Shown: piece by piece, positions 14,711-23,142 of the stretch
Numbering within the stretch: position 1 is the stretch's first letter
How the letters are laid out: each line of letters opens with the position of its first letter
Assembly: GCA_946405045.1 (NCBI GenBank)
Contig: CAMJFV010000003.1
Location: forward strand, 1 to 27,337
DNA: 27,337 bases
Source: an uncultured Bacteroidales bacterium
GTDB lineage: Bacteria; Bacteroidota; Bacteroidia; Bacteroidales; Paludibacteraceae
Direction: 5' to 3'
Made by a program: the position numbers and the translations under genes
Notes under the pieces: model-generated
What the model saw: the letters and a program-made list of their open reading frames with translations, nothing else
Told to the model about the DNA's origin: nothing
Database searches by the model: none

Positions 14711-15655
14711 ATGGAAAAAGAGTTTTTGATTTCTGAAATCAACCGTTTGAAAAAGGAGAAAAATGCCATAATAATGGCACACTATTATCAGGACGGTGAC
14801 ATTCAGGATATAGCAGATTTTGTTGGAGACAGTTTGGCTTTGGCACAATGGGCTGCTAAAACAGATGCGGATATAATAATGCTTTGTGGAGTTCATTTCA
14901 TGGGTGAGACTGCAAAGATCCTTTCGCCAAATAAGAAGGTGCTTGTTCCAGACATGGCAGCTGGATGTTCCCTTGCTGACAGTTGTCCGGCAGATGAGTT
15001 TGAAAAATTCATTAAAGAGCATCCTGGACATAAAGTTATTTCTTACGTCAACACTACAGCAGCTGTTAAAGCTTTGACAGATGTTGTTGTGACAAGTACT
15101 AACGCAAAGCAGATTGTGGATAGTTTTCCAAAAGACGAGAAGATCATATTTGGTCCAGACAAGAATTTAGGCAACTATATCAATAGCATCACAGGCAGAA
15201 ATATGGTGCTTTGGAATGGAGCATGCCACGTGCATGAGAAATTCTCTGTACGTAAAGTGCTTGATTTGAAGAAGGAATACCCAGACGCACAGGTGCTAGT
15301 TCATCCAGAGTGTAAAGATGTTATAGTTCGTTTGGCTGACAAAGTTGGTTCAACAGCTGGACTTTTGAAATATGCTATTGCATCTGATTGCAAAAGATTC
15401 TTGGTTGCGACAGAGAGCGGTATTCTTCATGAGATGCAGAAATCAGCTCCAGACAAAGTGTTTATTCCTATTCCACCAGAAGATTCAACATGTGCTTGCA
15501 ACAATTGCAGCTATATGCGTCTTAACACACTTGAGAAGGTTTATGAGGTTTTGAAGAATGAGTCACCTGAAGTTGAAGTGTCAGATGAATTGCGTGAGAA
15601 GGCAGTTAAACCTATCTTGAAGATGTTGGAAATAAGTGCAAAACTTGGATTATAA
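14711..15655 (+). CDS. nadA: Quinolinate synthase
   Basis: A 314-residue enzyme that condenses iminoaspartate with dihydroxyacetone phosphate to quinolinate in de novo NAD synthesis. The NadA signature is clear: AHYYQDGDIQDIADFVGDS near the N-terminus, CGVHFMGETAKIL, and [4Fe-4S] ligand candidates at Cys86 (AAGCSLAD), Cys172 (GACHVHE) and the cluster Cys261/263/266 (CACNNC). Other substrate loops seen are SYVNTTAAVKA, HPEC and ATESGILHEM. Length matches the short NadA type. It is the first gene of a tight operon; its stop TAA overlaps the next start by one base (TAATG). nadB and nadC are not in the window. Confidence 0.96.
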   Translation: MEKEFLISEINRLKKEKNAIIMAHYYQDGDIQDIADFVGDSLALAQWAAKTDADIIMLCGVHFMGETAKILSPNKKVLVPDMAAGCSLADSCPADEFEKFIKEHPGHKVISYVNTTAAVKALTDVVVTSTNAKQIVDSFPKDEKIIFGPDKNLGNYINSITGRNMVLWNGACHVHEKFSVRKVLDLKKEYPDAQVLVHPECKDVIVRLADKVGSTAGLLKYAIASDCKRFLVATESGILHEMQKSAPDKVFIPIPPEDSTCACNNCSYMRLNTLEKVYEVLKNESPEVEVSDELREKAVKPILKMLEISAKLGL

Positions 15656-15990
15656 TGCAGAATCTTACACTTAAAGATATTCAGCACACCGTAGACGATT
15701 GGATCAAGCGTTACGGTGTGCGCTATTTTTCTGAACTTACCAATACTGCCTGTCTAATGGAGGAGGTAGGAGAGTTGGCCCGTCTTATGGCCCGAACTTA
15801 TGGTGATCAGAGTTTTAAGGATAAAGAGAAGGAGTCTTCCATTGCAGACGAGATGGCAGATATACTTTGGGTTTTGACTTGTTTGGCCAACCAGACAGGT
15901 GTGGATTTGAATGAGGCTTTTCATAAAAATATAGAGAAGAAGACGAAACGAGACAAGGATCGTCATATCAACAATGAAAAATTAAAGTAA
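15655..15990 (+). CDS. MazG-like nucleotide pyrophosphohydrolase
   Basis: A 111-residue all-alpha NTP pyrophosphohydrolase of the short MazG-like type. The metal-binding pattern EEVGE (residues 36-40) and DEMAD (65-69) gives the EExxE…ExxD motif. Such enzymes hydrolyse (d)NTPs to monophosphates and pyrophosphate and remove unusual nucleotides. The start codon shares one base with the nadA stop, and deoC begins four bases after its stop, implying translational coupling. The C-terminus is Lys/Arg-rich (KKTKRDKDRH). The exact nucleotide substrate cannot be told from sequence. Confidence 0.88.
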   Translation: MQNLTLKDIQHTVDDWIKRYGVRYFSELTNTACLMEEVGELARLMARTYGDQSFKDKEKESSIADEMADILWVLTCLANQTGVDLNEAFHKNIEKKTKRDKDRHINNEKLK

Positions 15991-15994
15991 AAAG

Positions 15995-16876
15995 ATGAAT
16001 AATATTTTTGAATTGTTTTCCAAGTATTCAATTGGTAAAAACGAGCGTGAGGTTGAAATGGCTGTAGACACTCTTCTACATTCATCATTTGAAAGAAACA
16101 ATACAAGAGCAATTTACTGCAAACTTCTTGAGAATATCGATCTTACAACTCTCAAATCAACAGATAATAACGATTCTGTCACTGCATTTGTTGATAAGAT
16201 TAACAATTTCGACTCAAAGTTTGATATATTGCCTTTGCCAGCAGGAATTTGTGTATATCCTGCTTTTGTGCCAACAGTAAAAGAGACATTGTTGGAAGAT
16301 GTTGATATAGTTGCTGTTGCAGGTGGTTTTCCACATTCTCAAACATTTATGGAGGTTAAGTTGGCAGAAGTTGGATTGGCTATAGCATCAGGAGCAACAG
16401 AAATTGATATTGTTTTTCCAGTAGGAAAGTATTTGGCTGGAGAATACGATGATATCTATGATGAGATATCAGAAATCAAGGCATACTGTAAGGATGATGT
16501 AAAGTTGAAGGTTATACTTGAGGTATCATTGTTGAAAACTGTTGAAAACATTGAAAAGGCTGCAATCATTTCTATCAATGCTGGAGCTGACTTTATTAAG
16601 ACAAGCACAGGAAAAGACGGAAGTGTAGCAAATCTTATGGCTGCATACGTTATGTGTGAAGTTATTAACAAGATGGAACCAGAAATAGGCAGAAATGTAG
16701 GTTTTAAGGCCGCTGGAGGCATTTCTACGTCTGCAGATGCTGTCAAGTACTATTCGATAGTAGAAAGTGTCTTAGGCGTCGATCATACGGATAAATCACT
16801 TTTCAGAATAGGAGCAAGTAGTTTGGCAAACAATCTTCTTTCTGATATAGCAGGAGAGAAAGTTTCTTATTTCTAA
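15995..16876 (+). CDS. deoC: Deoxyribose-phosphate aldolase
   Basis: A 293-residue class I aldolase that splits 2-deoxyribose 5-phosphate into acetaldehyde and glyceraldehyde 3-phosphate. The Schiff-base Lys is at about 202 in ADFIKTSTGKDG, the second active Lys at 238 in GFKAAGGI, and the catalytic Asp at 138 in ATEIDIVFP. The phosphate-binding end RIGASSL is present. It is longer at the N-terminus than E. coli DeoC, as is usual for the Bacteroidetes form. It is the last gene of the nadA-mazG-deoC unit, followed by a strong terminator. With the MazG-like enzyme it suggests a nucleotide and deoxyribose salvage role. Confidence 0.95.
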   Translation: MNNIFELFSKYSIGKNEREVEMAVDTLLHSSFERNNTRAIYCKLLENIDLTTLKSTDNNDSVTAFVDKINNFDSKFDILPLPAGICVYPAFVPTVKETLLEDVDIVAVAGGFPHSQTFMEVKLAEVGLAIASGATEIDIVFPVGKYLAGEYDDIYDEISEIKAYCKDDVKLKVILEVSLLKTVENIEKAAIISINAGADFIKTSTGKDGSVANLMAAYVMCEVINKMEPEIGRNVGFKAAGGISTSADAVKYYSIVESVLGVDHTDKSLFRIGASSLANNLLSDIAGEKVSYF

Positions 16877-16896
16877 TTTATAAGTAAAAGACAAAG

Positions 16897-16926
16897 AAAA
16901 AGACGCGAGCAATCGCGTCTTTTTTT
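16897..16926. terminator. Bidirectional terminator between deoC and the prenyl synthase gene
   Basis: Perfect 12-bp stem AAAAAGACGCGA / TCGCGTCTTTTT around loop GCAA, with an A-run on one side and a T-run on the other, between two convergent genes. Confidence 0.9.
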
Positions 16927-16932
16927 ATTGAT

Positions 16933-17910
16933 TTAATATTCTCTTACAATTGTATAGTTGAGCAGCATCAGTAATGCTTTTTTTGCTTCTGAATCTGGGA
17001 TTGAATCCAAACATTTTATTCCTTCCTGTTCAAACTCTTTCATCTTTTTGGAAGCGTATTCTATTCCACCCATTTCAATAGTGAAGTTGATAAGTTGTTC
17101 GACCTCTTTGTTTGTTTTGTTTTCTTTTCTTAGAGTGTCGATTATTTCATCTCTTTTTGTACCTGAAATGTTGTTAATAGCGTATATAAGTGGAAGTGTT
17201 GCTTTACCTTCACGGATATCATTTCCTACTGGTTTTCCTATCTCTTTTTCTGTTGATAAGTAGTCGAAAATGTCGTCTCTGATTTGAAAACAGATTCCAA
17301 AAATTGTTCCGAATTCAACAAGAGAATCTATCATTTGTTGATTATTGCTTACGCTCTTAGCACCTATAAAACAAGCAGTTGAGAATAATACAGCAGTTTT
17401 CTTTTTGATAACATTATAGTAAATATCCTCGTTGAATGTTCTGTTTTTTGAGTTGTAAAGTTGGATTAATTCACCGTCTGTTAATTTTTTTCCTACTGTA
17501 CAAATTGACTTGATTATATCCAAAGAGTCAGTTTGTGATGCAACATTTAATGCTTGTGAAAGAAGATAATCACCAACCAAAACAGACACTTTGTTCTGCC
17601 ATACATTGTTAATGGATTTCTGACCACGACGTGAATCAGCTTCATCCACAATGTCGTCATGGATGAGGCTTGCTGTATGTAGCATTTCTATTGCTGTCGC
17701 TCCGTCGTAGCTTGAATCATTCACGTCTCCAAGACATTTGGCAGCAAGCAGAGCCATGATCGGTCTGATCTGTTTTCCTTTTTTCTGAAGTATGTAATTG
17801 TTTACAGCTGACAACAATTCATTGTCTGACGAAAAATATCCGTCAAACTTCTTAGAGAAGATTTCGAACTCCTTTTCTATTGCTTTTTTAGCTGTATCTA
17901 ATGTTGACAT
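16933..17910 (-). CDS. Long-chain polyprenyl diphosphate synthase (IspB/octaprenyl type)
   Basis: A 325-residue trans-prenyltransferase that extends allylic diphosphates with isopentenyl diphosphate, probably making the side chain of menaquinone. It has GKQIRP, the first Asp-rich motif DDIVD (residues 85-89, in MLHTASLIHDDIVDEADSRRG) and the second, DDIFD (212-216). A small residue (Ala) five positions before the first motif agrees with a long-chain product. The start is taken as ATG at 17908-17910. An upstream TTG (17923-17925) also lies in frame but sits in CAAAAATTTTTTG, which contains a one-mismatch -7 element (AATTTTTG on the minus strand). The gene is divergent from polA across about 70 bases. 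Confidence 0.92.
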   Translation of the reverse strand: MSTLDTAKKAIEKEFEIFSKKFDGYFSSDNELLSAVNNYILQKKGKQIRPIMALLAAKCLGDVNDSSYDGATAIEMLHTASLIHDDIVDEADSRRGQKSINNVWQNKVSVLVGDYLLSQALNVASQTDSLDIIKSICTVGKKLTDGELIQLYNSKNRTFNEDIYYNVIKKKTAVLFSTACFIGAKSVSNNQQMIDSLVEFGTIFGICFQIRDDIFDYLSTEKEIGKPVGNDIREGKATLPLIYAINNISGTKRDEIIDTLRKENKTNKEVEQLINFTIEMGGIEYASKKMKEFEQEGIKCLDSIPDSEAKKALLMLLNYTIVREY

Positions 17911-17980
17911 CCGTAATTCAATCAAAAATTTTTTGCGAATTTAATAAATGTAAGTAAGTTTGAGAAATGAATTTAAAAAA

Positions 17981-20731
17981 ATGGATAATAGACTTGTTTT
18001 AATTGATGCTTATCCCATCATTTTTGGCTCATATTATGCCTTGATGAATAAGCCTATGAAAAATTCAAAGGGTGAAAACACCTCGATTGTTTATGGATTT
18101 GTTAATAAGTTGGAGATGATTCTTAAGGATTATTCTCCTTCACATATTGCTGTTGTTTTTGATTCTGCTGCGAAGACTTTCCGTCATGAGATGTATCCAG
18201 AATATAAAGCTCAACGTCAGGCGACTCCTGAAGAGATCCATGCTTCTGTTCCCTTGATTAAGAAAATTGTTGATGCTTACAATATTCCTCAATTTGCAAT
18301 TGATGGATATGAGGCGGATGATATTGTCGGAACATTAGCCAAACGTGGAGCTGCTGAAGGACTTGAAGTTTTTATGGTTACTCCAGATAAGGATTATGCT
18401 CAGCTTGTCGACGATAATATTAAGATGCTTCGTATCACTCATGGAAACGGATTGGAGTTGATGGATAAGAAAATGGTTTGTGAAAAATGGGGAATAGATG
18501 ATCCTTCTAAAATCATAGACCTTCTCGCTCTTATGGGTGACGCGAGTGATAACATTCCAGGATGTAAAGGTGTTGGAGAAAAAACTGCAGTCAAGTTGTT
18601 GCAGGAATTTGGATCAGTAGAATCTGTTATTGAAAATTCTGAATCAATAAAGGGAGCATTGAAGACTAAAGTGCAAGAGAGTACAGAAATGATTAAATTT
18701 TCAAAGATTCTTGTGACAATATGTACTGATGTTCCGATTGAGACTCCTATTTCTGATCTTGCTATCAAGGAGAAGAAAGTTGATGAAATGCTGAAAATAT
18801 TTAATGATCTTGAATTAAAAAGTTTCATCACTAAATATACCCAAAAATCTGCCCCTGTTCAACTCTCTCTATTTGATAATTTCAGTACAATTACACAGAC
18901 TGAAGAAAAATATTCAAGTCTCAGCGAGTTAACTTCCGTCTCTCACGACTATAAATTGATTGAAAATCAAGAAGATATTAGCAAATTTTTGGCTAAAATT
19001 TCTACTCAGGATTTTTTCTGTTTTGACACGGAAACGACGTCAACAGACGTATTTTCTGCTGATTTAGTGGGAATGAGCTTCTGTTGGAAGAAAAATGAGG
19101 CATTTTTCGTTCTTTTACCTGAAAATCGTGATGAGGCTCAAAAAATTGTTGATCAGTTCAGACCATTGTTTGAAAATGATAAAATTATCAAGATTGGTCA
19201 AAATCTTAAGTTTGACGTGTTGATGCTCAAACAGTATGGGGTAGAGGTAAAAGGTGAATTGTTCGACACAATGATCGCCCATTATCTTATCCAACCAGAG
19301 TTGAGACATGGAATGGATGCTTTGGCAGAACAATATCTGAAATATAAAACTGTTACATACGAAGAGCTAACGACAGAGAATGGCAAAAAGAATCTTCCGT
19401 TGAGAAGTGTTGACAAGAACAGACTTGCTGATTATGCTGCTGAGGATGCGGACATCACTTTCCAACTTTATGAAATATTCAAGGAAGAGTTAGTGAAGAA
19501 CAATCTTGATAAGTTGTTTAAAACTATTGAGATGCCTTTGATGCATGTTCTTTGCGAAATGGAAAATGCCGGAGTGACAATTGATGAAAAGAGTTTGAAA
19601 GAATCATCTGTTAAGATGACGGCGGAGATGGATAACATTGCAAATGAAATTTATAGTCTTGCTGGTCACTCTTTCAATATATCATCACCTAAACAGGTAG
19701 GAGAGGTAATCTATAATGAGTTGAATCTTGTAGAGAAAGTAAAGAAAACCAAAGGTGGACAGATGTCAACAAGTGAAGATGTGTTGATTTCTTTGAAAAG
19801 TAAACATCCTATTATAGAGAAGATTCTTGATTACCGAGGAGTTAAAAAATTGTTGAGCACTTATATTGATGCTCTTCCTGAGATTGTTAATTCTCATACA
19901 GGCAAAATACATACATCCTTTAATCAGACTGTCACTTCTACAGGAAGATTGAGTTCAAGCAATCCTAATTTGCAGAACATTCCTGTGCGAGATAACATGG
20001 GACGAGAAATACGTAGATGTTTCGTAGCCTCTGATGATTGCGTCTTCTTATCAGCGGATTATTCTCAGATTGAATTGAGAGTCATGGCACATGTCTCTGA
20101 AGATGAAGGATTGATATCATCGTTTTTATCTGGTTTTGATTTTCATCAGGATACAGCCTCTAAGATTTTCAAGGTTCCGACAGAAGAGGTAACAAAAGAA
20201 ATGCGTAGCAAAGCGAAGACTGCAAACTTTGGTATACTTTATGGAATATCAGCATTTGGTCTTGCTGAAAGATTGTCAATTTCCAGAGATGAGGCAAAGC
20301 AGATGATAGAAAGTTATTTTGAGGCTTTTCCAAAAGTTTATGACTTTCTTGAGAAAACAAAGGAATTTGCACATGAGCATGAATATGTAGAGACATTGTT
20401 TGGAAGACGACGTTTTATCCAAGATATAAATTCACGTAATGGATCGTTGAGACAGAATGCTGAAAGAAATGCTATTAATGCTCCTATCCAGGGAACAGCG
20501 GCAGACATCATCAAGATGGCAATGATCAATATCCAAAGAGAAATAGAAAGTAGGGGATTAAAGTCAAGAATGATTATCCAGGTACACGACGAATTGAATT
20601 TCAACGTACTTAAATCTGAAGAAGATATAATGCGTGAGATAGTAAAGAGTGAGATGGAGAATGTGTTCAAGATGAAAGTACCTCTAAAAGTAGAATTATC
20701 TGTTGCATCAAATTGGTTGGATGCTCATTAA
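17981..20731 (+). CDS. polA: DNA polymerase I, with proofreading domain
   Basis: A 916-residue polymerase with all three domains. The N-terminal 5'-3' nuclease runs to about residue 290 (RLVLIDAYPIIFGSYYAL; VFDSAAKTFRHE; GYEADDIVGTLA; MGDASDNIPGCKGVGEKTA). The 3'-5' exonuclease keeps its acidic residues (FCFDTETTS near 348; NLKFDVLML; DYAAEDADI). The polymerase domain has motif A DYSQIELR (about 693), motif B RSKAKTANFGILYG (about 741) and motif C VHDE (about 868-871). It fills gaps in repair and removes RNA primers. The ATG at 17981 is preferred over an in-frame TTG seven codons upstream, since MDNRLVLIDAY matches the family opening. It ends in a terminator that overlaps its stop codon. Confidence 0.96.
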   Translation: MDNRLVLIDAYPIIFGSYYALMNKPMKNSKGENTSIVYGFVNKLEMILKDYSPSHIAVVFDSAAKTFRHEMYPEYKAQRQATPEEIHASVPLIKKIVDAYNIPQFAIDGYEADDIVGTLAKRGAAEGLEVFMVTPDKDYAQLVDDNIKMLRITHGNGLELMDKKMVCEKWGIDDPSKIIDLLALMGDASDNIPGCKGVGEKTAVKLLQEFGSVESVIENSESIKGALKTKVQESTEMIKFSKILVTICTDVPIETPISDLAIKEKKVDEMLKIFNDLELKSFITKYTQKSAPVQLSLFDNFSTITQTEEKYSSLSELTSVSHDYKLIENQEDISKFLAKISTQDFFCFDTETTSTDVFSADLVGMSFCWKKNEAFFVLLPENRDEAQKIVDQFRPLFENDKIIKIGQNLKFDVLMLKQYGVEVKGELFDTMIAHYLIQPELRHGMDALAEQYLKYKTVTYEELTTENGKKNLPLRSVDKNRLADYAAEDADITFQLYEIFKEELVKNNLDKLFKTIEMPLMHVLCEMENAGVTIDEKSLKESSVKMTAEMDNIANEIYSLAGHSFNISSPKQVGEVIYNELNLVEKVKKTKGGQMSTSEDVLISLKSKHPIIEKILDYRGVKKLLSTYIDALPEIVNSHTGKIHTSFNQTVTSTGRLSSSNPNLQNIPVRDNMGREIRRCFVASDDCVFLSADYSQIELRVMAHVSEDEGLISSFLSGFDFHQDTASKIFKVPTEEVTKEMRSKAKTANFGILYGISAFGLAERLSISRDEAKQMIESYFEAFPKVYDFLEKTKEFAHEHEYVETLFGRRRFIQDINSRNGSLRQNAERNAINAPIQGTAADIIKMAMINIQREIESRGLKSRMIIQVHDELNFNVLKSEEDIMREIVKSEMENVFKMKVPLKVELSVASNWLDAH

Positions 20732-20760
20732 AAAAAGACGGGTTTTATCCCGTCTTTTTT
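20731..20760. terminator. Bidirectional terminator overlapping both stop codons of polA and dus
   Basis: Perfect 12-bp stem AAAAAAGACGGG / CCCGTCTTTTTT around loop TTTTAT. Its left end shares the last base of the polA TAA, and its right end shares two bases with the dus stop (20759-20761). Confidence 0.9.
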
Positions 20761-21760
20761 ATTGTTGGTTTCTTGCTTCCTCAATCAGAGGTTCAGTAGA
20801 GTCAATTATATCGAACAGATCTTTTCTGACTTCTGTACGAAGCATCTCTATTCTTGTTTTTCTGAAATTATCTATTCCTTTGAAGATAGGAGTAGAAGCA
20901 AGATGGCGACGTGTATGAGTTATACCTTTTCTTTCGTCTCCATCGAACATTTCGATATTTTCATCAATCATCTGTTTAAGAATATTCAGGCAATCATGAG
21001 TATTAAGTTTTTCTGATTCTTTACCTTGAATATAATCTTTACACTCTTTGAAAATCCATGGTCTTCCGAAAGTAGCTCTACCTATCATCACAGCGTCAAC
21101 ACCATATTTGTCGAAACATTCTTTTGCTCTTTCTGGAGTAGTGACGTCTCCATTACCGATGATCGGAATATGAATACGTGGATTATTTTTTACTTCACCT
21201 ATCAGTGTCCAGTCTGCTTCACCTGTATACATTTGGGCACGTGTTCTTCCATGGATTGCCAATGCCTGTGCACCGCAATCTTGAATTTGTTCGGCAAGAG
21301 TAGTGATGATAAGATTGTTGCTATCCCAACCTAATCGAGTTTTAACTGTTACAGGAAGTTTCACTGCTTTCACCACTTCACGAGTTATCTCCAAAAGTTT
21401 AGGAATATCACGTAGCAAACCAGCCCCACCTCCTTTACCAGCGATTTTTTTTACTGGACAACCGAAGTTTATATCGATGATATCAGGTTTAGCGGCTTCA
21501 GCAATTTTAGCAGCTTCCACTATTGTGTCGGTATCTTTTCCGTAGAGTTGGATGACGGTAGGACGTTCACTGTCATCAATTGTCATCTTATCTTCTGTTC
21601 GTTGTATGTTTCTGATAAGTGCGTCGGCTGATACAAATTCAGTGTAGACCAAATCGGCACCGAATTTTTTACACATTTTTCTGAATGATATATCTGTAAC
21701 GTCTTCCATAGGAGCGAGGAAGAGAGGGTATTCAGAAAATTCTATATTGCCTATTTTCAT
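20759..21760 (-). CDS. dus: tRNA-dihydrouridine synthase (DusB-type)
   Basis: A 333-residue FMN enzyme that reduces uridine to dihydrouridine in tRNA. Seen are LFLAPMEDVTD (FMN-binding N-terminus), DINFGCPVKKI with the catalytic Cys101, VKTRLGWD (Lys140), IHGRTRAQMYTGEADW (His170), IPIIGNGDV, and IGRATFGRPWIF for the phosphate loop. The C-terminal helical tRNA-binding region follows. The match to the DusB-type family is good. It is convergent with polA and divergent from the U32 gene, sharing a palindromic promoter with the latter, so two RNA-modification-type genes may be coordinated. Confidence 0.94.
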   Translation of the reverse strand: MKIGNIEFSEYPLFLAPMEDVTDISFRKMCKKFGADLVYTEFVSADALIRNIQRTEDKMTIDDSERPTVIQLYGKDTDTIVEAAKIAEAAKPDIIDINFGCPVKKIAGKGGGAGLLRDIPKLLEITREVVKAVKLPVTVKTRLGWDSNNLIITTLAEQIQDCGAQALAIHGRTRAQMYTGEADWTLIGEVKNNPRIHIPIIGNGDVTTPERAKECFDKYGVDAVMIGRATFGRPWIFKECKDYIQGKESEKLNTHDCLNILKQMIDENIEMFDGDERKGITHTRRHLASTPIFKGIDNFRKTRIEMLRTEVRKDLFDIIDSTEPLIEEARNQQ

Positions 21761-21778
21761 CAGTTGTGCTTTTAGTTA

Positions 21779-21796
21779 TAACTTTGTGCAAAGTTA
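21779..21796. promoter_or_regulatory. Palindromic shared promoter core for dus and the U32 gene
   Basis: The perfect 18-base palindrome TAACTTTGTGCAAAGTTA gives an exact TAnnTTTG -7 element on the plus strand (21779-21786) and on the minus strand (21789-21796). Predicted starts are about 15 bases before the U32 ATG and about 22 before the dus ATG. No consensus TTTG -33 box is seen on either side. Confidence 0.6.
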
Positions 21797-21807
21797 ATTA
21801 AAGCATT

Positions 21808-23064
21808 ATGGATTTGAAAAGAACAGATTTTGAAATTATGGCTCCAGTCGGCAGTTATGAAAGTTTAGCTGCTGCCATTCAGGCGGGTGCCAATTCCGTC
21901 TATTTTGGTATTGGTAAGTTGAATATGAGATCACATTCAGCCAATAATTTCACTGTCGATGATCTTAAGAATATAGCAAGCATTTGTACAGAGAATGGTT
22001 TGAAAAGCTATCTCACTCTTAACACAGTTATGTATGACACAGATCTAACAGATATGCGTTCATATGTTGACGCTGCAAAAGAGAGTGGGGTATCGGCAAT
22101 CATTGCGTCTGATATGTCTGTTATCCTTTACGCAGTTTCAATAGGAGTTGAAGTTCATTTATCGACACAGTTGAACATTTCTAATATTGAGGCATTGAAA
22201 TTTTATTCTCAGTTTGCTGATGTTGTTGTATTGGCGAGAGAGTTGAATATGGATCAAGTATCAGAAATTCACAAGCAGATAATAGATCAGAATATATGTG
22301 GACCAAAAGGCGACCAAATAAAAATTGAAATGTTCTGTCATGGTGCATTGTGTATGGCAATTTCTGGTAAATGCTATATGAGTTTGCATGAATTGAATAG
22401 TTCTGCCAATCGTGGTGCATGTTTCCAGGTTTGTCGTCATTCATACAGATTGTTTGATGATGAGCGTGATATCGAAATCAAGGTTGATGATAAATATTTA
22501 ATGTCTCCGAAAGATCTAAAAACAATTCACTTCTTGAATAAACTTGTTGATTCAGGAGTAAGAGTCTTTAAGATTGAAGGACGTGCAAGAAGTGCCGAAT
22601 ATGTCAAGACAGTTGTCTCTTGTTATAATGAAGCTTTGAATTCAATCATTGATGGATCATATTCTGAATCAAAAATTGCAGAATGGGATGAACAATTGAA
22701 AACAGTATTCAACAGAGGTTTCTGGAATGGCTATTATTTAGGTCAGAGATTAGGAGAATGGAGCAACGTTTATGGATCGGAAGCAACAGAAAGAAAAGTT
22801 TACGTTGCAAAAACAATACGCTATTATTCTAATATTGGTGTAGCCGAATTTTTACAAGAAACCAATGCTGGTATCAATAAAGGAGATAAACTTTTAATCA
22901 TTGGACCAACTACAGGAGTAATCGAAGTTATAGCAGATAAACTTATAGTTGATGATAAAGAAGTTAAATTTGTTCCACGTGGAACAAAATTCACATTAAA
23001 GGTTCCATGTAAAGTCCGACCATCAGATAAAGTTTATAAGATGGAACAAGTAAATAAAGAATAA
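21808..23064 (+). CDS. Peptidase U32 family protein, TrhP/YegQ-like
   Basis: A 418-residue protein with the U32 signature EMFCHGALCMAISGKCYMS (residues 174-192). Conserved Cys are at 177, 182, 189, 205 and 209 (RGACFQVCRHSYR), plus APVGSYESLAAAIQAGANSVYFG at the N-terminus. Family members once labelled collagenase-like proteases include TrhP (tRNA 5-hydroxyuridine formation) and RlhA (23S rRNA hydroxylation), so an RNA hydroxylation role is more likely than proteolysis. Pairing with dus fits that. A beta-rich C-terminal domain (about 335-410) is present. Codons 389-393 (VPRGT) coincide with a parS-like palindrome. An 18-bp terminator starts within its stop codon. Confidence 0.9.
   Translation: MDLKRTDFEIMAPVGSYESLAAAIQAGANSVYFGIGKLNMRSHSANNFTVDDLKNIASICTENGLKSYLTLNTVMYDTDLTDMRSYVDAAKESGVSAIIASDMSVILYAVSIGVEVHLSTQLNISNIEALKFYSQFADVVVLARELNMDQVSEIHKQIIDQNICGPKGDQIKIEMFCHGALCMAISGKCYMSLHELNSSANRGACFQVCRHSYRLFDDERDIEIKVDDKYLMSPKDLKTIHFLNKLVDSGVRVFKIEGRARSAEYVKTVVSCYNEALNSIIDGSYSESKIAEWDEQLKTVFNRGFWNGYYLGQRLGEWSNVYGSEATERKVYVAKTIRYYSNIGVAEFLQETNAGINKGDKLLIIGPTTGVIEVIADKLIVDDKEVKFVPRGTKFTLKVPCKVRPSDKVYKMEQVNKE
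22971..22986. promoter_or_regulatory. parS-like ParB-binding site 1, inside the U32 coding sequence
   Basis: TGTTCCACGTGGAACA is a perfect 16-base palindrome; symmetry extends to 20 bases with flanking TT/AA. It matches the canonical parS TGTTTCACGTGAAACA except for one symmetric pair, and its left half equals the B. subtilis form TGTTCCACGTG. Confidence 0.75.
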
Positions 23065-23103
23065 AAAAATAGAGTCACATTAAATATGTGACTCTATTTT
23101 TTT
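23063..23103. terminator. Terminator after the U32 gene
   Basis: Perfect 18-bp stem from AAAAAAATAGAGTCACAT (23063-23080) and its complement (23086-23103), loop TAAAT. It begins in the U32 stop codon, and its last base is the first base of parS-like site 2. Confidence 0.9.
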
Positions 23104-23118
23104 GTTCCACGTGGAACA
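23103..23118. promoter_or_regulatory. parS-like ParB-binding site 2
   Basis: TGTTCCACGTGGAACA, a perfect 16-base palindrome identical to site 1. It is centred 132 bases from site 1 and 40 bases from site 3. Confidence 0.8.
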
Positions 23119-23142
23119 CTATCGTAAAACTAAATATAAAGT

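Noticed and set aside
15231..15245. CACGTG in nadA as a fourth parS site
   Set aside because: The context is TGCCACGTGCATG; the outer GTT/AAC bases needed for parS are missing. Other CACGTG occurrences, for example near 3511, 8370 and 21237, fail in the same way.
16933..17980. TTG starts at 17925 (prenyl synthase) and 17960 (polA)
   Set aside because: Both add short unconserved N-terminal residues, while the downstream ATG gives the usual family N-terminus.
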